Assembly (NCBI RefSeq): GCF_030315685.1
Contig: NZ_JASXSI010000015.1
Span: 90,381-154,380 of the forward strand
Source: Gordonia sp. ABSL11-1
GTDB taxonomy: Bacteria; Actinomycetota; Actinomycetes; Mycobacteriales; Mycobacteriaceae
DNA length: 64,000 nucleotides
Reading direction: 5' to 3'
Both the position numbers and the translations under genes were made by a program. The notes beneath the pieces were generated by a model. It worked only from the letters and a program-made list of their open reading frames with translations, was not told where the DNA came from and ran no database searches. Shown here piece after piece: positions 55,252 through 63,919 of this stretch (its first letter is position 1; each line of letters starts with the position of its first letter).

Positions 55252-56474
55252 TTGAGGAAAGGATTCGCTTCTACACTGATGTTGCGGGCATTTGGGGACA
55301 CTGGCCGAACACACCCACATTGTGGAGTTACTCGTCCCTCAGAGAAATAGAGACCTGCCCCCAACGTTGGATGCTGTCACGCGCTGATTACCCAGACATT
55401 TGGGAGCGCCGCGGCTATCCGCCGTTGCCCGTTGCCGCAGCTGTCTTCGGTAGTGTCGTTCATAGTGTCATTGAGCACTTGACCAACACCCTTCGCGATG
55501 CTGGAACGACGTCGTCGAGCGGGGGCGAGGTGATTGGTGTCCTTAAATCGCTTGGGGGCTGGCGGGAGATCGTGCTGGCGGCGATCGAAACCGAGTTGGC
55601 ACGACTAGACGCTAACCCACGCGTTTCCGCCCAAAGCGTAGACCGGATCAGGAGCGAACTGGCCAGGAGGGCGCCTGAAGCAGCCGATCAGGTGAAAGCC
55701 TTTCTACATCGAGGCGTGCTTCCGAACGGGACGGTACATAGCAGCAAATGGGCTGATACAGATGGTCCGAGGCGACGGTCTCCTGCGCGGCCTGGCGCGC
55801 ACGCCGAACGCGTCGTGACCTCAGAGTCCCTGCGAGTGACTGGCACCATCGACCAACTGGTTGTCGACGATGTCAATGTCATCGTGACCGACTTCAAGAC
55901 AGGCATTCAGGACGACATTCACGATGAGCAGGTGCGGTTGTATGCCCTGCTCTGGAGTCTCGATGAGCAGACTAACCCTGATGGCAGACCGGCGACGCAA
56001 CTCCGCCTCGTGTATCCGTCCTTTGAGCGCTCTGTTGACGCCCCCGATGAAGAACAGTTGGACGAACTCGAAGCCGAAACTGCTGCGCGGGTCGCGACTG
56101 CTGATCGGATCACCGTCACGCCGCCGCCAACTGCGTTCCCGAGTGAAGAAACGTGCCAGTACTGCCAGGTTAAGCATCTGTGCGGTCCGTACTGGCTGAG
56201 CGTTCCACCAGCAGTGTCGACGGTCTCGAGCGAAGAGTGGTTCGACTTCGAAGGCTCGGTGCTTCGGCCGAACGGGTCTAGGAGTTGGATCTTTGCGACC
56301 CTGTCCCACCAGAGGACGGAGATCCTGGTCCGGACGGTCGAGACCGACGTTCCGTTCCCCGCCGGCAAGCGCGTTCGACTCCTCGGTGTGCGTCGAAACC
56401 GAGATCCAGATAAGCCAGAACGGCTGGTGATCTCGATGGTCGCTACCTCCGAGTGGTACTCGGTCGATACGTAG
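55248..56474 (+). CDS. Cas4/RecB-like PD-(D/E)XK nuclease with Fe-S cysteines
   Basis: This 408-aa protein starts at GTG 55248 overlapping the helicase stop (GTGA). The nuclease motifs are in order: SYSSLREIETCPQRW (Cys37), FGSVVHSVIEHL (His), GTIDQLVVDDVNVIVTDFKTG (Asp then DxK), and DEQVRLYALL (Q...Y). Three more cysteines, CQYCQVKHLC (303, 306, 312), complete a Cas4/AddB-style [4Fe-4S] site. About 90 residues follow, probably an OB-like domain. Coupled to the helicase, it probably cuts the DNA that the helicase unwinds. Confidence 0.85.
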   Translation: MIEERIRFYTDVAGIWGHWPNTPTLWSYSSLREIETCPQRWMLSRADYPDIWERRGYPPLPVAAAVFGSVVHSVIEHLTNTLRDAGTTSSSGGEVIGVLKSLGGWREIVLAAIETELARLDANPRVSAQSVDRIRSELARRAPEAADQVKAFLHRGVLPNGTVHSSKWADTDGPRRRSPARPGAHAERVVTSESLRVTGTIDQLVVDDVNVIVTDFKTGIQDDIHDEQVRLYALLWSLDEQTNPDGRPATQLRLVYPSFERSVDAPDEEQLDELEAETAARVATADRITVTPPPTAFPSEETCQYCQVKHLCGPYWLSVPPAVSTVSSEEWFDFEGSVLRPNGSRSWIFATLSHQRTEILVRTVETDVPFPAGKRVRLLGVRRNRDPDKPERLVISMVATSEWYSVDT

Positions 56475-56493
56475 CCGGCTTTCGTCGGCTTTT
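56473..56493. terminator. Terminator between convergent defence operons
   Basis: AGCCG at 56473-56477 pairs with CGGCT at 56486-56490, followed by TTTT (56490-56493). It lies at the nuclease stop codon and 35 bp before the stop of the convergent DruA-like gene. Confidence 0.55.
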
Positions 56494-56527
56494 GAGCGCA
56501 CCACGCGTAGTTCGTGGCCGCAGATGA

Positions 56528-58471
56528 TCAAGCCTCATCCGAATCGTCGGGTAGATCCGGAAGCTTGACACGAGCATTGTGTTCGATCGGATACGATAGG
56601 CGCTGCTGGCGCATCTGGTCACGAATATCGGATCTCGCTGCTCTGGGAAGGCCCCAACGGTGCAGCCACCATTCAGAAATGAGTGCATCTGAATTCGCTA
56701 TCTTGGTGTCGAACAGGTAGTTCGGAGAGCGGTCTATTCCGAGGGAAAAGTCTTTGATATTCGCCGCGAGAGGTACTCCGTACACGATGCGCTGACGGCG
56801 GTGCTGCAATAGTTCGTTCGTTGGCCATCCGAGCGCCGCAAGGCCGAGGCGGACCTTCCTCAGGCGAGGACTGACACCTTCGCCGAACAGGCTGTTCACC
56901 CGAACCGCTGAACTGCGCATCATTGAGAGTCGTACCAATGCCTGGACGGTCTCGTCTGTGAAATGGGAGGTCCCAAATGAGCGAGATCGCCCCAGTTCGA
57001 GAAACCCCATCTTCTCGTCCGGCGGGCCTCCAAGTGTGTTGGCCGGCCAGAACAGGCGGTTGTATTGACTGGAGCCGGTTCCGTAGAGCGACGTGGTTGT
57101 GATCAGAGATAGTCGGGCTTCCCGAACGATGGCTCGCCCGGCCATCGCCGAGGCGATTTCGCTCGGTCGTGCGTACTTGGTCCGGTACGCCGCAAGCACG
57201 GGTGGCGAAACTGATAGGGCGCCAACCAATTTGCCTGCCGCAAGCAAATTATAGGGGGCTACGGCGCCGCAGACCGTGAGATCCGCAATTACCGTTCCGA
57301 CCCTTTCCCCGCGAGCACGGCGAACCAACCGGCGTAGGTGTACCCGAGCATCTTTGCTTTGCAACAGTTTTCGAAGGCCTTTGACTGACGGGTTAGGCTC
57401 CAGATAGGGGCTCAACGCCAGTTTGATCTCTAGGGCGTCTGCCAGCGCCGACGCACGCTTGCTCCGAAACAGATCGGTCTCAGCGCGCTCCACCCATGAC
57501 TCACGGGAAATATTGCGCACCTCGTTAATGCGTGCCGCGCCATGGTGTCGTTCGCGGTGCCGTTCCGCATCAGCCCGGAGTCTGTCAGCAAGGTCCGTCG
57601 GGGGATGTTTGGTGTCGCTTGGTTGCAGCACTCCGTCGCGAAGCAGATCATCTAAGTACAGTTCGTCAAGTTGAGTGCTGATGCGTCGTCTTATCCACCT
57701 TGCCAGTTTGACGCTCGGATCTTGCTCCATGCTTTCGATGAATTGATCCGTATCCCACCCCATCCACCGATCGCGCTCAGCGATCTGTACCACCGGGCTT
57801 GAGATTGCAGCCAGGCCGATCACTGCATGGTGAGAGGTCGCAGCGTCGCGGACCAGGATCGGCATTGAGCGACCGGGAACTGTCGAGTACGCGTTTGACC
57901 AAGTGTGGCGAAAGTACCTCCAGATATCGTGCAGCCGGAAGCCGGTCAAGTCGCATATGGAGTCGTCGACGATCTGAATGTAGGGCTGAATGGCGGACCC
58001 GCTGCCGGCGGGGTCCTTGAGAGCGTCAGCAAGTTCGCGTCCATCACGGATCAGGTTGAACACTGAGATGAATTCGTCGCCGTGTCGATGGGTGCGTTCC
58101 ATTCGCCCAACGAAGCGACGGACGCTTGGCTTCCTCAGTTGTTCGTCCCGACGCAGGTGTTCTTGGGCCCGGATGCGTTGTTTTTCGAGATCTCGGTCGC
58201 CGTTGGTTGGCGGCGGCGAGAACACTGCGGTCTGCTTCGAGACAGCTACCGTCCAGCCTTGTTCGACAAGGTCTATCGCGACGTGTGCTGCTGCGGCAAG
58301 TGTTGGCTGCTCGTACAGATCGCCAAGCTTGGCTTTTCTCACCCAGGACTCATGGTCGGAGCGGCCTCCTACGGGGTTGCTGAGCAACCTGCACAGACGT
58401 AGGAATGCGAGTTGTTCAAGCCGCGCTGCCTCGGCAGGCAAGGCAAGCGGCACGCTCTCACTTTCTGTCAT
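56528..58471 (-). CDS. DruA-like (DUF4338) protein
   Basis: This 647-aa protein reads from ATG 58471, overlapping the GHKL ATPase stop by 4 bp; the frame opens at 58507. The diagnostic parts are HHAVIGLAAISSPVVQIAER plus RDRWMGWD (residues 233-240), close to the RDRWIGW of the DUF4338/DruA family, and YNLLAAGKLVGALSVSPPV with LITTTSLYGTGSSQYNRL in the second half. DruA marks type I Druantia, but its activity is not known. Here it is on the opposite strand to the helicase and coupled to an ATPase. Confidence 0.78.
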   Translation of the reverse strand: MTESESVPLALPAEAARLEQLAFLRLCRLLSNPVGGRSDHESWVRKAKLGDLYEQPTLAAAAHVAIDLVEQGWTVAVSKQTAVFSPPPTNGDRDLEKQRIRAQEHLRRDEQLRKPSVRRFVGRMERTHRHGDEFISVFNLIRDGRELADALKDPAGSGSAIQPYIQIVDDSICDLTGFRLHDIWRYFRHTWSNAYSTVPGRSMPILVRDAATSHHAVIGLAAISSPVVQIAERDRWMGWDTDQFIESMEQDPSVKLARWIRRRISTQLDELYLDDLLRDGVLQPSDTKHPPTDLADRLRADAERHRERHHGAARINEVRNISRESWVERAETDLFRSKRASALADALEIKLALSPYLEPNPSVKGLRKLLQSKDARVHLRRLVRRARGERVGTVIADLTVCGAVAPYNLLAAGKLVGALSVSPPVLAAYRTKYARPSEIASAMAGRAIVREARLSLITTTSLYGTGSSQYNRLFWPANTLGGPPDEKMGFLELGRSRSFGTSHFTDETVQALVRLSMMRSSAVRVNSLFGEGVSPRLRKVRLGLAALGWPTNELLQHRRQRIVYGVPLAANIKDFSLGIDRSPNYLFDTKIANSDALISEWWLHRWGLPRAARSDIRDQMRQQRLSYPIEHNARVKLPDLPDDSDEA

Positions 58472-59940
58472 GCCTTCAGCAGCATCCGACCATACGTCTT
58501 GCTCCACACTTGAAGCAGTTCCTGCGCGCCATCAGGTGACACAATAGTGCTACGTGCAAAGGCGAGGATGAGCAGTTCCAGGGCGGTGCGGACATCGCCG
58601 CTGCTGCTGTCGGCCGTGGACTGTAGTGGCTGGTAGAGGGCTCGAAAGGCCGGGTGATCGATGTTGAGGTCGACGTGGAGGTTGTTCCCTTCAAATCTGG
58701 TGGCGAGCATGGATTCGACCGGTAACTGTGCAGTGCCGATGCTGTAGTTGATGCCACCCGATCGGCGACCGAGCCCCTCGATTGGAGGCAGACTCGACTC
58801 TGCGTCCGCCGCAATCCGGCAGGAGATCGACGCTGCCTCTCGGAACTTCACCTCCTCGAAGGCTTGTCGTACGCGGCCGTTGAGGAGCCGGGCAACTGGT
58901 TCTAGTGCGGGCTCAAGAGCCTCGCGGAGTCTCTCCGATGGACGGATACCTTGTTTGTTGATCGTGATGCCAAAGTGTTCGTCAAGAACCGGATCGAACT
59001 CAATCTCGCAACGCCACCAGTCGTCGTAGTTCTCTCTCCGTTTGCTACCCATGAAGTGCCAGCCTGAGGCGATCTCGCGACCAGCCCGTAGTACGGACAC
59101 GGTGGGTCCGCCAACTATGCCGGTTCGACGCTTGGTTACGTTGTCAAGCATGTGCCACTGCGCGACGGGGAGAACAGCGAAGTTGACCGTGACCCATCCA
59201 GGAACACCGGTGTAGGTGTCCAGTTCGAACTGCAGCGGTTCAAACGCGCGTTCTGCCGACGAATTCTCGATCTTGGTGTCGAGCAGCATCGGATCGTGAG
59301 CTTTGACATCGCGCCCATTCAAAGTGAGTCGCAGCGTGCCGTGGGTGATGAAGCGCCGATAGATGCGTCCGAGGTCGGCGCGAAGGAGACGATCGAGCCA
59401 GCCCAGCCGTCGGTAGGGGATGCGGTCGCAGGACCTCCACACAACTGAGCAGCCCGACTCAGACCGTCGGGGACCGACTCGTCGCGCAGACAGCGTCGTA
59501 CCACCTGCCATCACTTGGTCAACGTCGAGAACGACCTCGTATTCGGACCCAGAGCGCCTCCACGCACGGACTTCAACGCGCCGCGTCTGGCTCAGCGATG
59601 CAGCGGGGAGGCCCATCCCAAACCGGCCGAAAGACGCGCGGTCGTCGAATCTCGACGAGCCACCAAACTTGAGACATGCTTCAAGCTCTTGGCGCGACAT
59701 GCCAGCACCGTTGTCTTCAACGACGATCGTCGGGCTGGACTCGGGCTCGTCGCGTTCGACCGTGATCGCCACCTCCGTCGCGCCCGCCTGAATCGAGTTG
59801 TCAACCAACTCTGCGAGTGCGGTGGCCACTGACAGGTAGCCTGCTTCGCGCACAGCGTGGACGAAGTTGCAGTCGACAAGAAGGCCGCTCGCCTGGACTT
59901 GCTGATTCACGCGTACACCCGCTCCCTGTTTGACGCTCAT
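58468..59940 (-). CDS. GHKL-type ATPase (HSP90/MutL/MORC-like)
   Basis: This 490-aa protein has an N-terminal GHKL ATP-binding fold: N-box ALAELVDNSIQAGA (Asn48), G1 VEDNGAGM (Asp76), G2 FGRFGMGL (103-110). A transducer-like domain follows (RRTGIVGGPTVSVLRAGREIA, GITINKQGIRP). No nuclease motif was seen at the C-terminus. ATP-driven dimer clamps of this fold appear in several anti-phage systems. It is first in a two-gene unit with the DruA-like protein. Confidence 0.85.
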   Translation of the reverse strand: MSVKQGAGVRVNQQVQASGLLVDCNFVHAVREAGYLSVATALAELVDNSIQAGATEVAITVERDEPESSPTIVVEDNGAGMSRQELEACLKFGGSSRFDDRASFGRFGMGLPAASLSQTRRVEVRAWRRSGSEYEVVLDVDQVMAGGTTLSARRVGPRRSESGCSVVWRSCDRIPYRRLGWLDRLLRADLGRIYRRFITHGTLRLTLNGRDVKAHDPMLLDTKIENSSAERAFEPLQFELDTYTGVPGWVTVNFAVLPVAQWHMLDNVTKRRTGIVGGPTVSVLRAGREIASGWHFMGSKRRENYDDWWRCEIEFDPVLDEHFGITINKQGIRPSERLREALEPALEPVARLLNGRVRQAFEEVKFREAASISCRIAADAESSLPPIEGLGRRSGGINYSIGTAQLPVESMLATRFEGNNLHVDLNIDHPAFRALYQPLQSTADSSSGDVRTALELLILAFARSTIVSPDGAQELLQVWSKTYGRMLLKA

Positions 59941-60112
59941 CTCCAGAGTAGCTCGGCGATCGCCAAGGTCCAGGGCCTGAAGCGTATGTCTGTGCTGCCG
60001 TGAGAGCGTGTGAGCATTCTCAATGCCTAACTCGGGGTGGCAGTCGCAGGATGAGACGCGTGCCGCGGTAGGAACGAAGCCGGAACCTGCTTGAGGATCA
60101 TTAGTAGTAGGT

Positions 60113-61213
60113 TCAGGGAATAAGACTCAATCGGCGTTTGGTTTGCCAAACGCCTAGGACAAAAAGAAGTAGAGCTATACCGACGGCGATAGCGGCTCCC
60201 CAATTGCCGTCGGGTGCTGAGTCCGTACTGGAGAATGCAAGAGCACCCGCTCCTATCGCTCCTGCGGCTGGAATCGCGTATTGTTGGGATTTAGATGGGC
60301 GCAAGATAAGGTTCATGCGTGCCGTCGGTCCGTACTGCCCGGGCCCCGGAGCTATTTCCAAATAGCTCCGGCTGACGTCGGGCCTGTTAGGCACATCGAT
60401 CGCCACCGCGAATCGATCGTATCGAGATGCGATGGGTAAAGAAGTCACGTCACGACTGCTCACGTCGGTGCCAGTTCGGAGATCTATTGCCGATGGAACC
60501 GCATCCAGCTGATATTGCCGGTGTTCGATCTCAAGAATATAACTCTCGCCCGCAGTCAGGGTAAAATCTCCGCCATCGGCCTGCAGGAACTGCTCGGAAT
60601 CCGCGGGTCTGATACCGACGAATCGATAATAGATCCTAACAGGGTTGGTCAGCGTTGCCGAAAAATCTCGGACCAACTCAGCGAACGAAGTTTCCTCATC
60701 TCTCGAAGCTAGAGTAAGTCCCTGTTTGTCAAGATCCGCCAGGAGCTCAGAATGTGGGCGTGCGAAAGCAGCGGATCTGGCAGGTTCGCCGTCAGGGTTT
60801 GGGTACTTCGACGAGTCCTGGCGGATAAAGTCAGAGTATCGTCGAATGACGTCTCCGCGACCTTGACTCGCGCCGATCTGTGTCTCTTCAATCGGCATAG
60901 CTGCCGAGTAGCCGGCCAGTTTGAGGTCCAAAACCAATACGTCGCCGTGGGTATGCGCGTGAAAGACGGACGCGCGTCGCAGCGGTACGAAAGCTGAGGG
61001 GTGGAAGCGGCTCGGATGCTGAATTGAAAGATGAACGAGCACCCAACGGCCAATGAGCCTTCTATGGTTCCACAATTCTGAAGCGACATAATCCTTGTGG
61101 TACCTAAATCGAATAATAGATCCTCGAGGGAGTGCCAGCACCGACAGCGCATCAGCGAGGTAAAGCTCTCGAATATTGGACGTATAGAGCAGAATCTCGC
61201 GATCGTCTGGCAT
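60113..61213 (-). CDS. Uncharacterised protein with two C-terminal TM helices
   Basis: This 366-aa protein reads from ATG 61213, seven bases after the YunG-like gene. A mixed alpha/beta N-terminal part (IIRFRYHKDYVASELW, VLVHLSIQHPSRFHP, VFHAHTHGDVLVLDLKLAGY) is followed by a probable beta-sandwich (residues 180-290) and two TM helices near the end (YAIPAAGAIGAGALAF and AVGIALLLFVLGVW). I recognise no family. The layout (soluble sensor-like part plus short TM hairpin) resembles membrane effectors of defence systems. Confidence 0.6.
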   Translation of the reverse strand: MPDDREILLYTSNIRELYLADALSVLALPRGSIIRFRYHKDYVASELWNHRRLIGRWVLVHLSIQHPSRFHPSAFVPLRRASVFHAHTHGDVLVLDLKLAGYSAAMPIEETQIGASQGRGDVIRRYSDFIRQDSSKYPNPDGEPARSAAFARPHSELLADLDKQGLTLASRDEETSFAELVRDFSATLTNPVRIYYRFVGIRPADSEQFLQADGGDFTLTAGESYILEIEHRQYQLDAVPSAIDLRTGTDVSSRDVTSLPIASRYDRFAVAIDVPNRPDVSRSYLEIAPGPGQYGPTARMNLILRPSKSQQYAIPAAGAIGAGALAFSSTDSAPDGNWGAAIAVGIALLLFVLGVWQTKRRLSLIP

Positions 61214-61219
61214 GGTTGG

Positions 61220-61606
61220 CTACATTCGCTTAGCTACATCTGCTGCGAGTTTGTGATATCGCTTAGATGTCGAATCGAAAGACAGAACGTATTCTCTAGT
61301 CCGCGGGGACGGTTCCGTAGACACGTGTCCCTCGAACTGGTCAATGGTCAGATCGAGATCCTCGCCAGTGGGGGTTCTGAGCCAGTAGTGACTTATGCCA
61401 TCTACAGTACCGCGAAGCAAAGTACCTCCCAGGTGGTCCTGCAGCACCAGAGCGGTCACTGCGCACTGGCCCGTCGACGGGACCTTTGGACTCCATTGCT
61501 CGGGTGAGGCAGATGTCTCAGATGACCAGGCTCGTCGGATGACGTCGATCAGGAATTGGCAACTGCCCGTGTGAGCCGCGCCGGTGTGACGTGATGCCGA
61601 AGTCAT
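61220..61606 (-). CDS. YunG-like papain-fold protein
   Basis: This 128-aa protein has GQCAVTALVLQDHLGG, then HYWLRTPTGEDLDLTIDQF: a Cys, His and Asp in the order of a small cysteine-protease/transglutaminase-like fold, as in the YunG family. Substrates are unknown. It is the first gene of a pair with the two-TM protein. Confidence 0.65.
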   Translation of the reverse strand: MTSASRHTGAAHTGSCQFLIDVIRRAWSSETSASPEQWSPKVPSTGQCAVTALVLQDHLGGTLLRGTVDGISHYWLRTPTGEDLDLTIDQFEGHVSTEPSPRTREYVLSFDSTSKRYHKLAADVAKRM

Positions 61607-62084
61607 GGAGGAAGTCTACCGAATCGCGCTGACGGCCTCACTTGCTTCGGCTCATGAACTCCGTCAGAGGCAGAGCGATTCCTGGGTTGGGGCCCTGGCG
61701 GCTGCGATTCCCAGAGCTAAGGTGAGTGGTCCTCCTGCTCCGAAGACGCCTTGTGCGCGGCAGTATCGCGCTGTCGCTGTTGCGTTCGCGGACTCCTGTA
61801 ACGAGGGTGCGACCGATCAACAGACGAGAGCCAGAGATTTCGGCACGGACCGGGAAATTCGGGTGCTTGATTGGCCACTGGTGCTCCTTGCCACCGCGCC
61901 GTGCCCGGCGTCGATCGCTGGTCAGAGGTGCAGACAGCACAGGTTACGGCGACGAAGACTTACTCACCTGAATGGTGCTCCTCGACCTGGTCCGATTGAT
62001 ACCTTCGCAAGTTCGATCATCCCAGGTCAGGGCACCATTCTTCATTCACGACACGAAATCAGCGGCGGCGAAGTTATCCGCAGG
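61607..62084. other. 478 bp without a supported gene
   Basis: Frames on both strands (plus 61605-62147, minus 61638-61940) lack recognisable domains. Composition is mixed and no clear promoter or repeat was seen. It may hold a decayed gene between the YunG-like and HNH units. Confidence 0.4.
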
Positions 62085-62954
62085 TCATTTATCGAAGGCG
62101 GTGAAATCGGCATCCAGGATGGCGCGCTGCAGATCCTCGTCGCCTAGCTCTTTGAGCTTCTCCCAAAAGTCATCGAAGGGATGCCCTTTGCCGAGATTTA
62201 CAGATATGGGCTCGGGTTCGCCCAGCTCATCTGCGCTGTAATAGTAGATAACGTCTTTGTTGTGCAGGATGTAGAGGTCGGCGAGAACCTCGTCGCGTGA
62301 GGCGACTGCGTGTCGTTCGGGCTCCCACGTATCAATGCGTAGCGATGCGTCTTTGATATATCCATACTTGAGAATTATGTGCAGGACACTCCGTGCTGAG
62401 CGCGGTAGTTTGCTGACCCGGGTCTGGAACTGGTTCAAATCCTTCAAAAAGTCATCGTATGTTTTGATTGCGTCGTTGGCTTCAGCCTCAATTTTGTCCT
62501 CCTCGGAGAATAGCGTATACCCATTCGACGCGAAGGAACCGGGATACATGCTAGTCAGATCTGTGTAGAGGCCCGCCTGGCTCAATGCCTTCGACAGCGC
62601 GTTGGAGAACTTCAACTCGTGCCTGCGTTTGATATCTTCCAGACGTTCCTTTGGCCACTGTTTCCACTGCTTGCCGTCGATCTTTGCGTGGCAGGTCTTG
62701 CACAACAGCATCAGGTTCGATACGTCGTTTCGCTGTTGGGTGGTCCAGCCATCAATCTGACGCGGTTGACCGGGTTGCTTAGAGTAGGGGACGATATGGG
62801 CGATCTCTCCAACCAGTTCGGCTGAGTCCGGATTGACGATGATTCTTTGGCAACGCTCCTTAGATATTTCGAGCTGGCCTGGACAGCTATTTCCAGAGAA
62901 TGCCCACAGGTTTCGGTAGACATACGACTCGTACGTTGGTCGCCGCTCTGTCAT
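62085..62954 (-). CDS. HNH endonuclease-domain protein
   Basis: This 289-aa protein has an N-terminal HNH fold: CPGQLEI and CQRI, GEIAHIVPYSKQPG (conserved His pair region), RNDVSNLMLLCKTCHAKID. The remaining 180 residues are helical and charged (FDDFWEKLKELGDEDLQRAIL), possibly a sensor or partner-binding part. It lies 8 bp downstream of the two-TM gene, so the two probably form one unit in which the nuclease is the effector. Confidence 0.8.
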   Translation of the reverse strand: MTERRPTYESYVYRNLWAFSGNSCPGQLEISKERCQRIIVNPDSAELVGEIAHIVPYSKQPGQPRQIDGWTTQQRNDVSNLMLLCKTCHAKIDGKQWKQWPKERLEDIKRRHELKFSNALSKALSQAGLYTDLTSMYPGSFASNGYTLFSEEDKIEAEANDAIKTYDDFLKDLNQFQTRVSKLPRSARSVLHIILKYGYIKDASLRIDTWEPERHAVASRDEVLADLYILHNKDVIYYYSADELGEPEPISVNLGKGHPFDDFWEKLKELGDEDLQRAILDADFTAFDK

Positions 62955-62962
62955 GGCCAGTC

Positions 62963-63919
62963 CTACTCGGTGTCCGGGGGAGTGACAGACTTCTTCACCA
63001 TGGAGTGGACGGAATATGCGGTGTACATGAAGCCGACGATGCCGAGGTGCATCATGCCCTCGTCTTCGAGATCGTCAGGGAGGCTCTTGACGCCGAACAT
63101 CAGCGCTGCGCCAGCCGAAAACATGATGACCGCGACCATCAGATGCTTGGCAAAGGTCGACGACGTGAAGCGAGCACCGGCTCGGCTGAAGGTCTCCTTG
63201 CTGATCAGACCTCGGCGGACGAGTGTCCGCTCGATGGACTCGTAGGTCTCCTCGAGTTCGGGGTGCTCTTCCAAGAACTCTTCAAATGCTTCTTCGTCGA
63301 TGTCGCCGAGTACCGAGAAGTCGAAGCCGTCCAGGACCTTGGTGCCCTCGTAGGCGGCTCGGAGACTCTCGGTCAGCGGCTCCGTGATCTTGGCGTACAT
63401 CTCAGCGAAGTTGCCGACTTGCACGTTGATCGAGGCGATGTTCTGGAGGGTGTCCGCGAAACCTGGAGCCTGGAAGAGCTTGCGGGCGAAGTCCTCGGTA
63501 CCGACGCTTGTCGCGATGACCCCGCGCATTGCCTCCGTAAGCTGAGGGGAGACGATTGAATCAAACTGCTGGTAGGACCGCACTGAATCAGCGAGAGCTT
63601 GCATTCCCGGTGAAGTGGCGAAGTTCTGCGTGAAGGCGCTGAGGTCTACCAGTGTCGACGCCGTACGTGCCAGCTCAGGTGCGAGGACGTCCATCTTGAA
63701 GCTGTTGGCCTGGTTGAACGCGACCAGGGCTGGGGCCAGCTGCTTCGCCATGCTTTCGCGGTAGGCGTCAAGCGCAGGGGACATAGACGCGATCTGGTTG
63801 AGGGCACCGATGGTAGCGGGGTCGAACTGGATCTTGGGAGCCATCTGCGCGACGACCCTCGCGGCGTCCACCTGAATCTTTCGATAGGCGTCACTGTTGC
63901 CTGCACCCGACGTACTCAT
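62963..63919 (-). CDS. Uncharacterised protein: helical N-terminal region plus two TM helices
   Basis: This 318-aa protein reads from ATG 63919. Residues 1-190 are helical with repeated Ala/Gln/Ser heptads (ALNQIASMSPALDAYRESMA, RTASTLVDLSAFTQNFATSP), then an acidic patch (DIDEEAFEEFLEEHPELEETY), then two TM helices (HLMVAVIMFSAGAALMF, GIVGFMYTAYSVH). I recognise no family. Its place directly before the HNH gene suggests a membrane-anchored partner. Confidence 0.65.
   Translation of the reverse strand: MSTSGAGNSDAYRKIQVDAARVVAQMAPKIQFDPATIGALNQIASMSPALDAYRESMAKQLAPALVAFNQANSFKMDVLAPELARTASTLVDLSAFTQNFATSPGMQALADSVRSYQQFDSIVSPQLTEAMRGVIATSVGTEDFARKLFQAPGFADTLQNIASINVQVGNFAEMYAKITEPLTESLRAAYEGTKVLDGFDFSVLGDIDEEAFEEFLEEHPELEETYESIERTLVRRGLISKETFSRAGARFTSSTFAKHLMVAVIMFSAGAALMFGVKSLPDDLEDEGMMHLGIVGFMYTAYSVHSMVKKSVTPPDTE

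Noticed and set aside
49606..56474. A Dpd (7-deazaguanine DNA) or DISARM system
   Set aside because: No DpdA-type transglycosylase, DNA methylase or PLD protein accompanies the helicase; tgt at 6.6 kb is in the backbone and is a tRNA-type enzyme.
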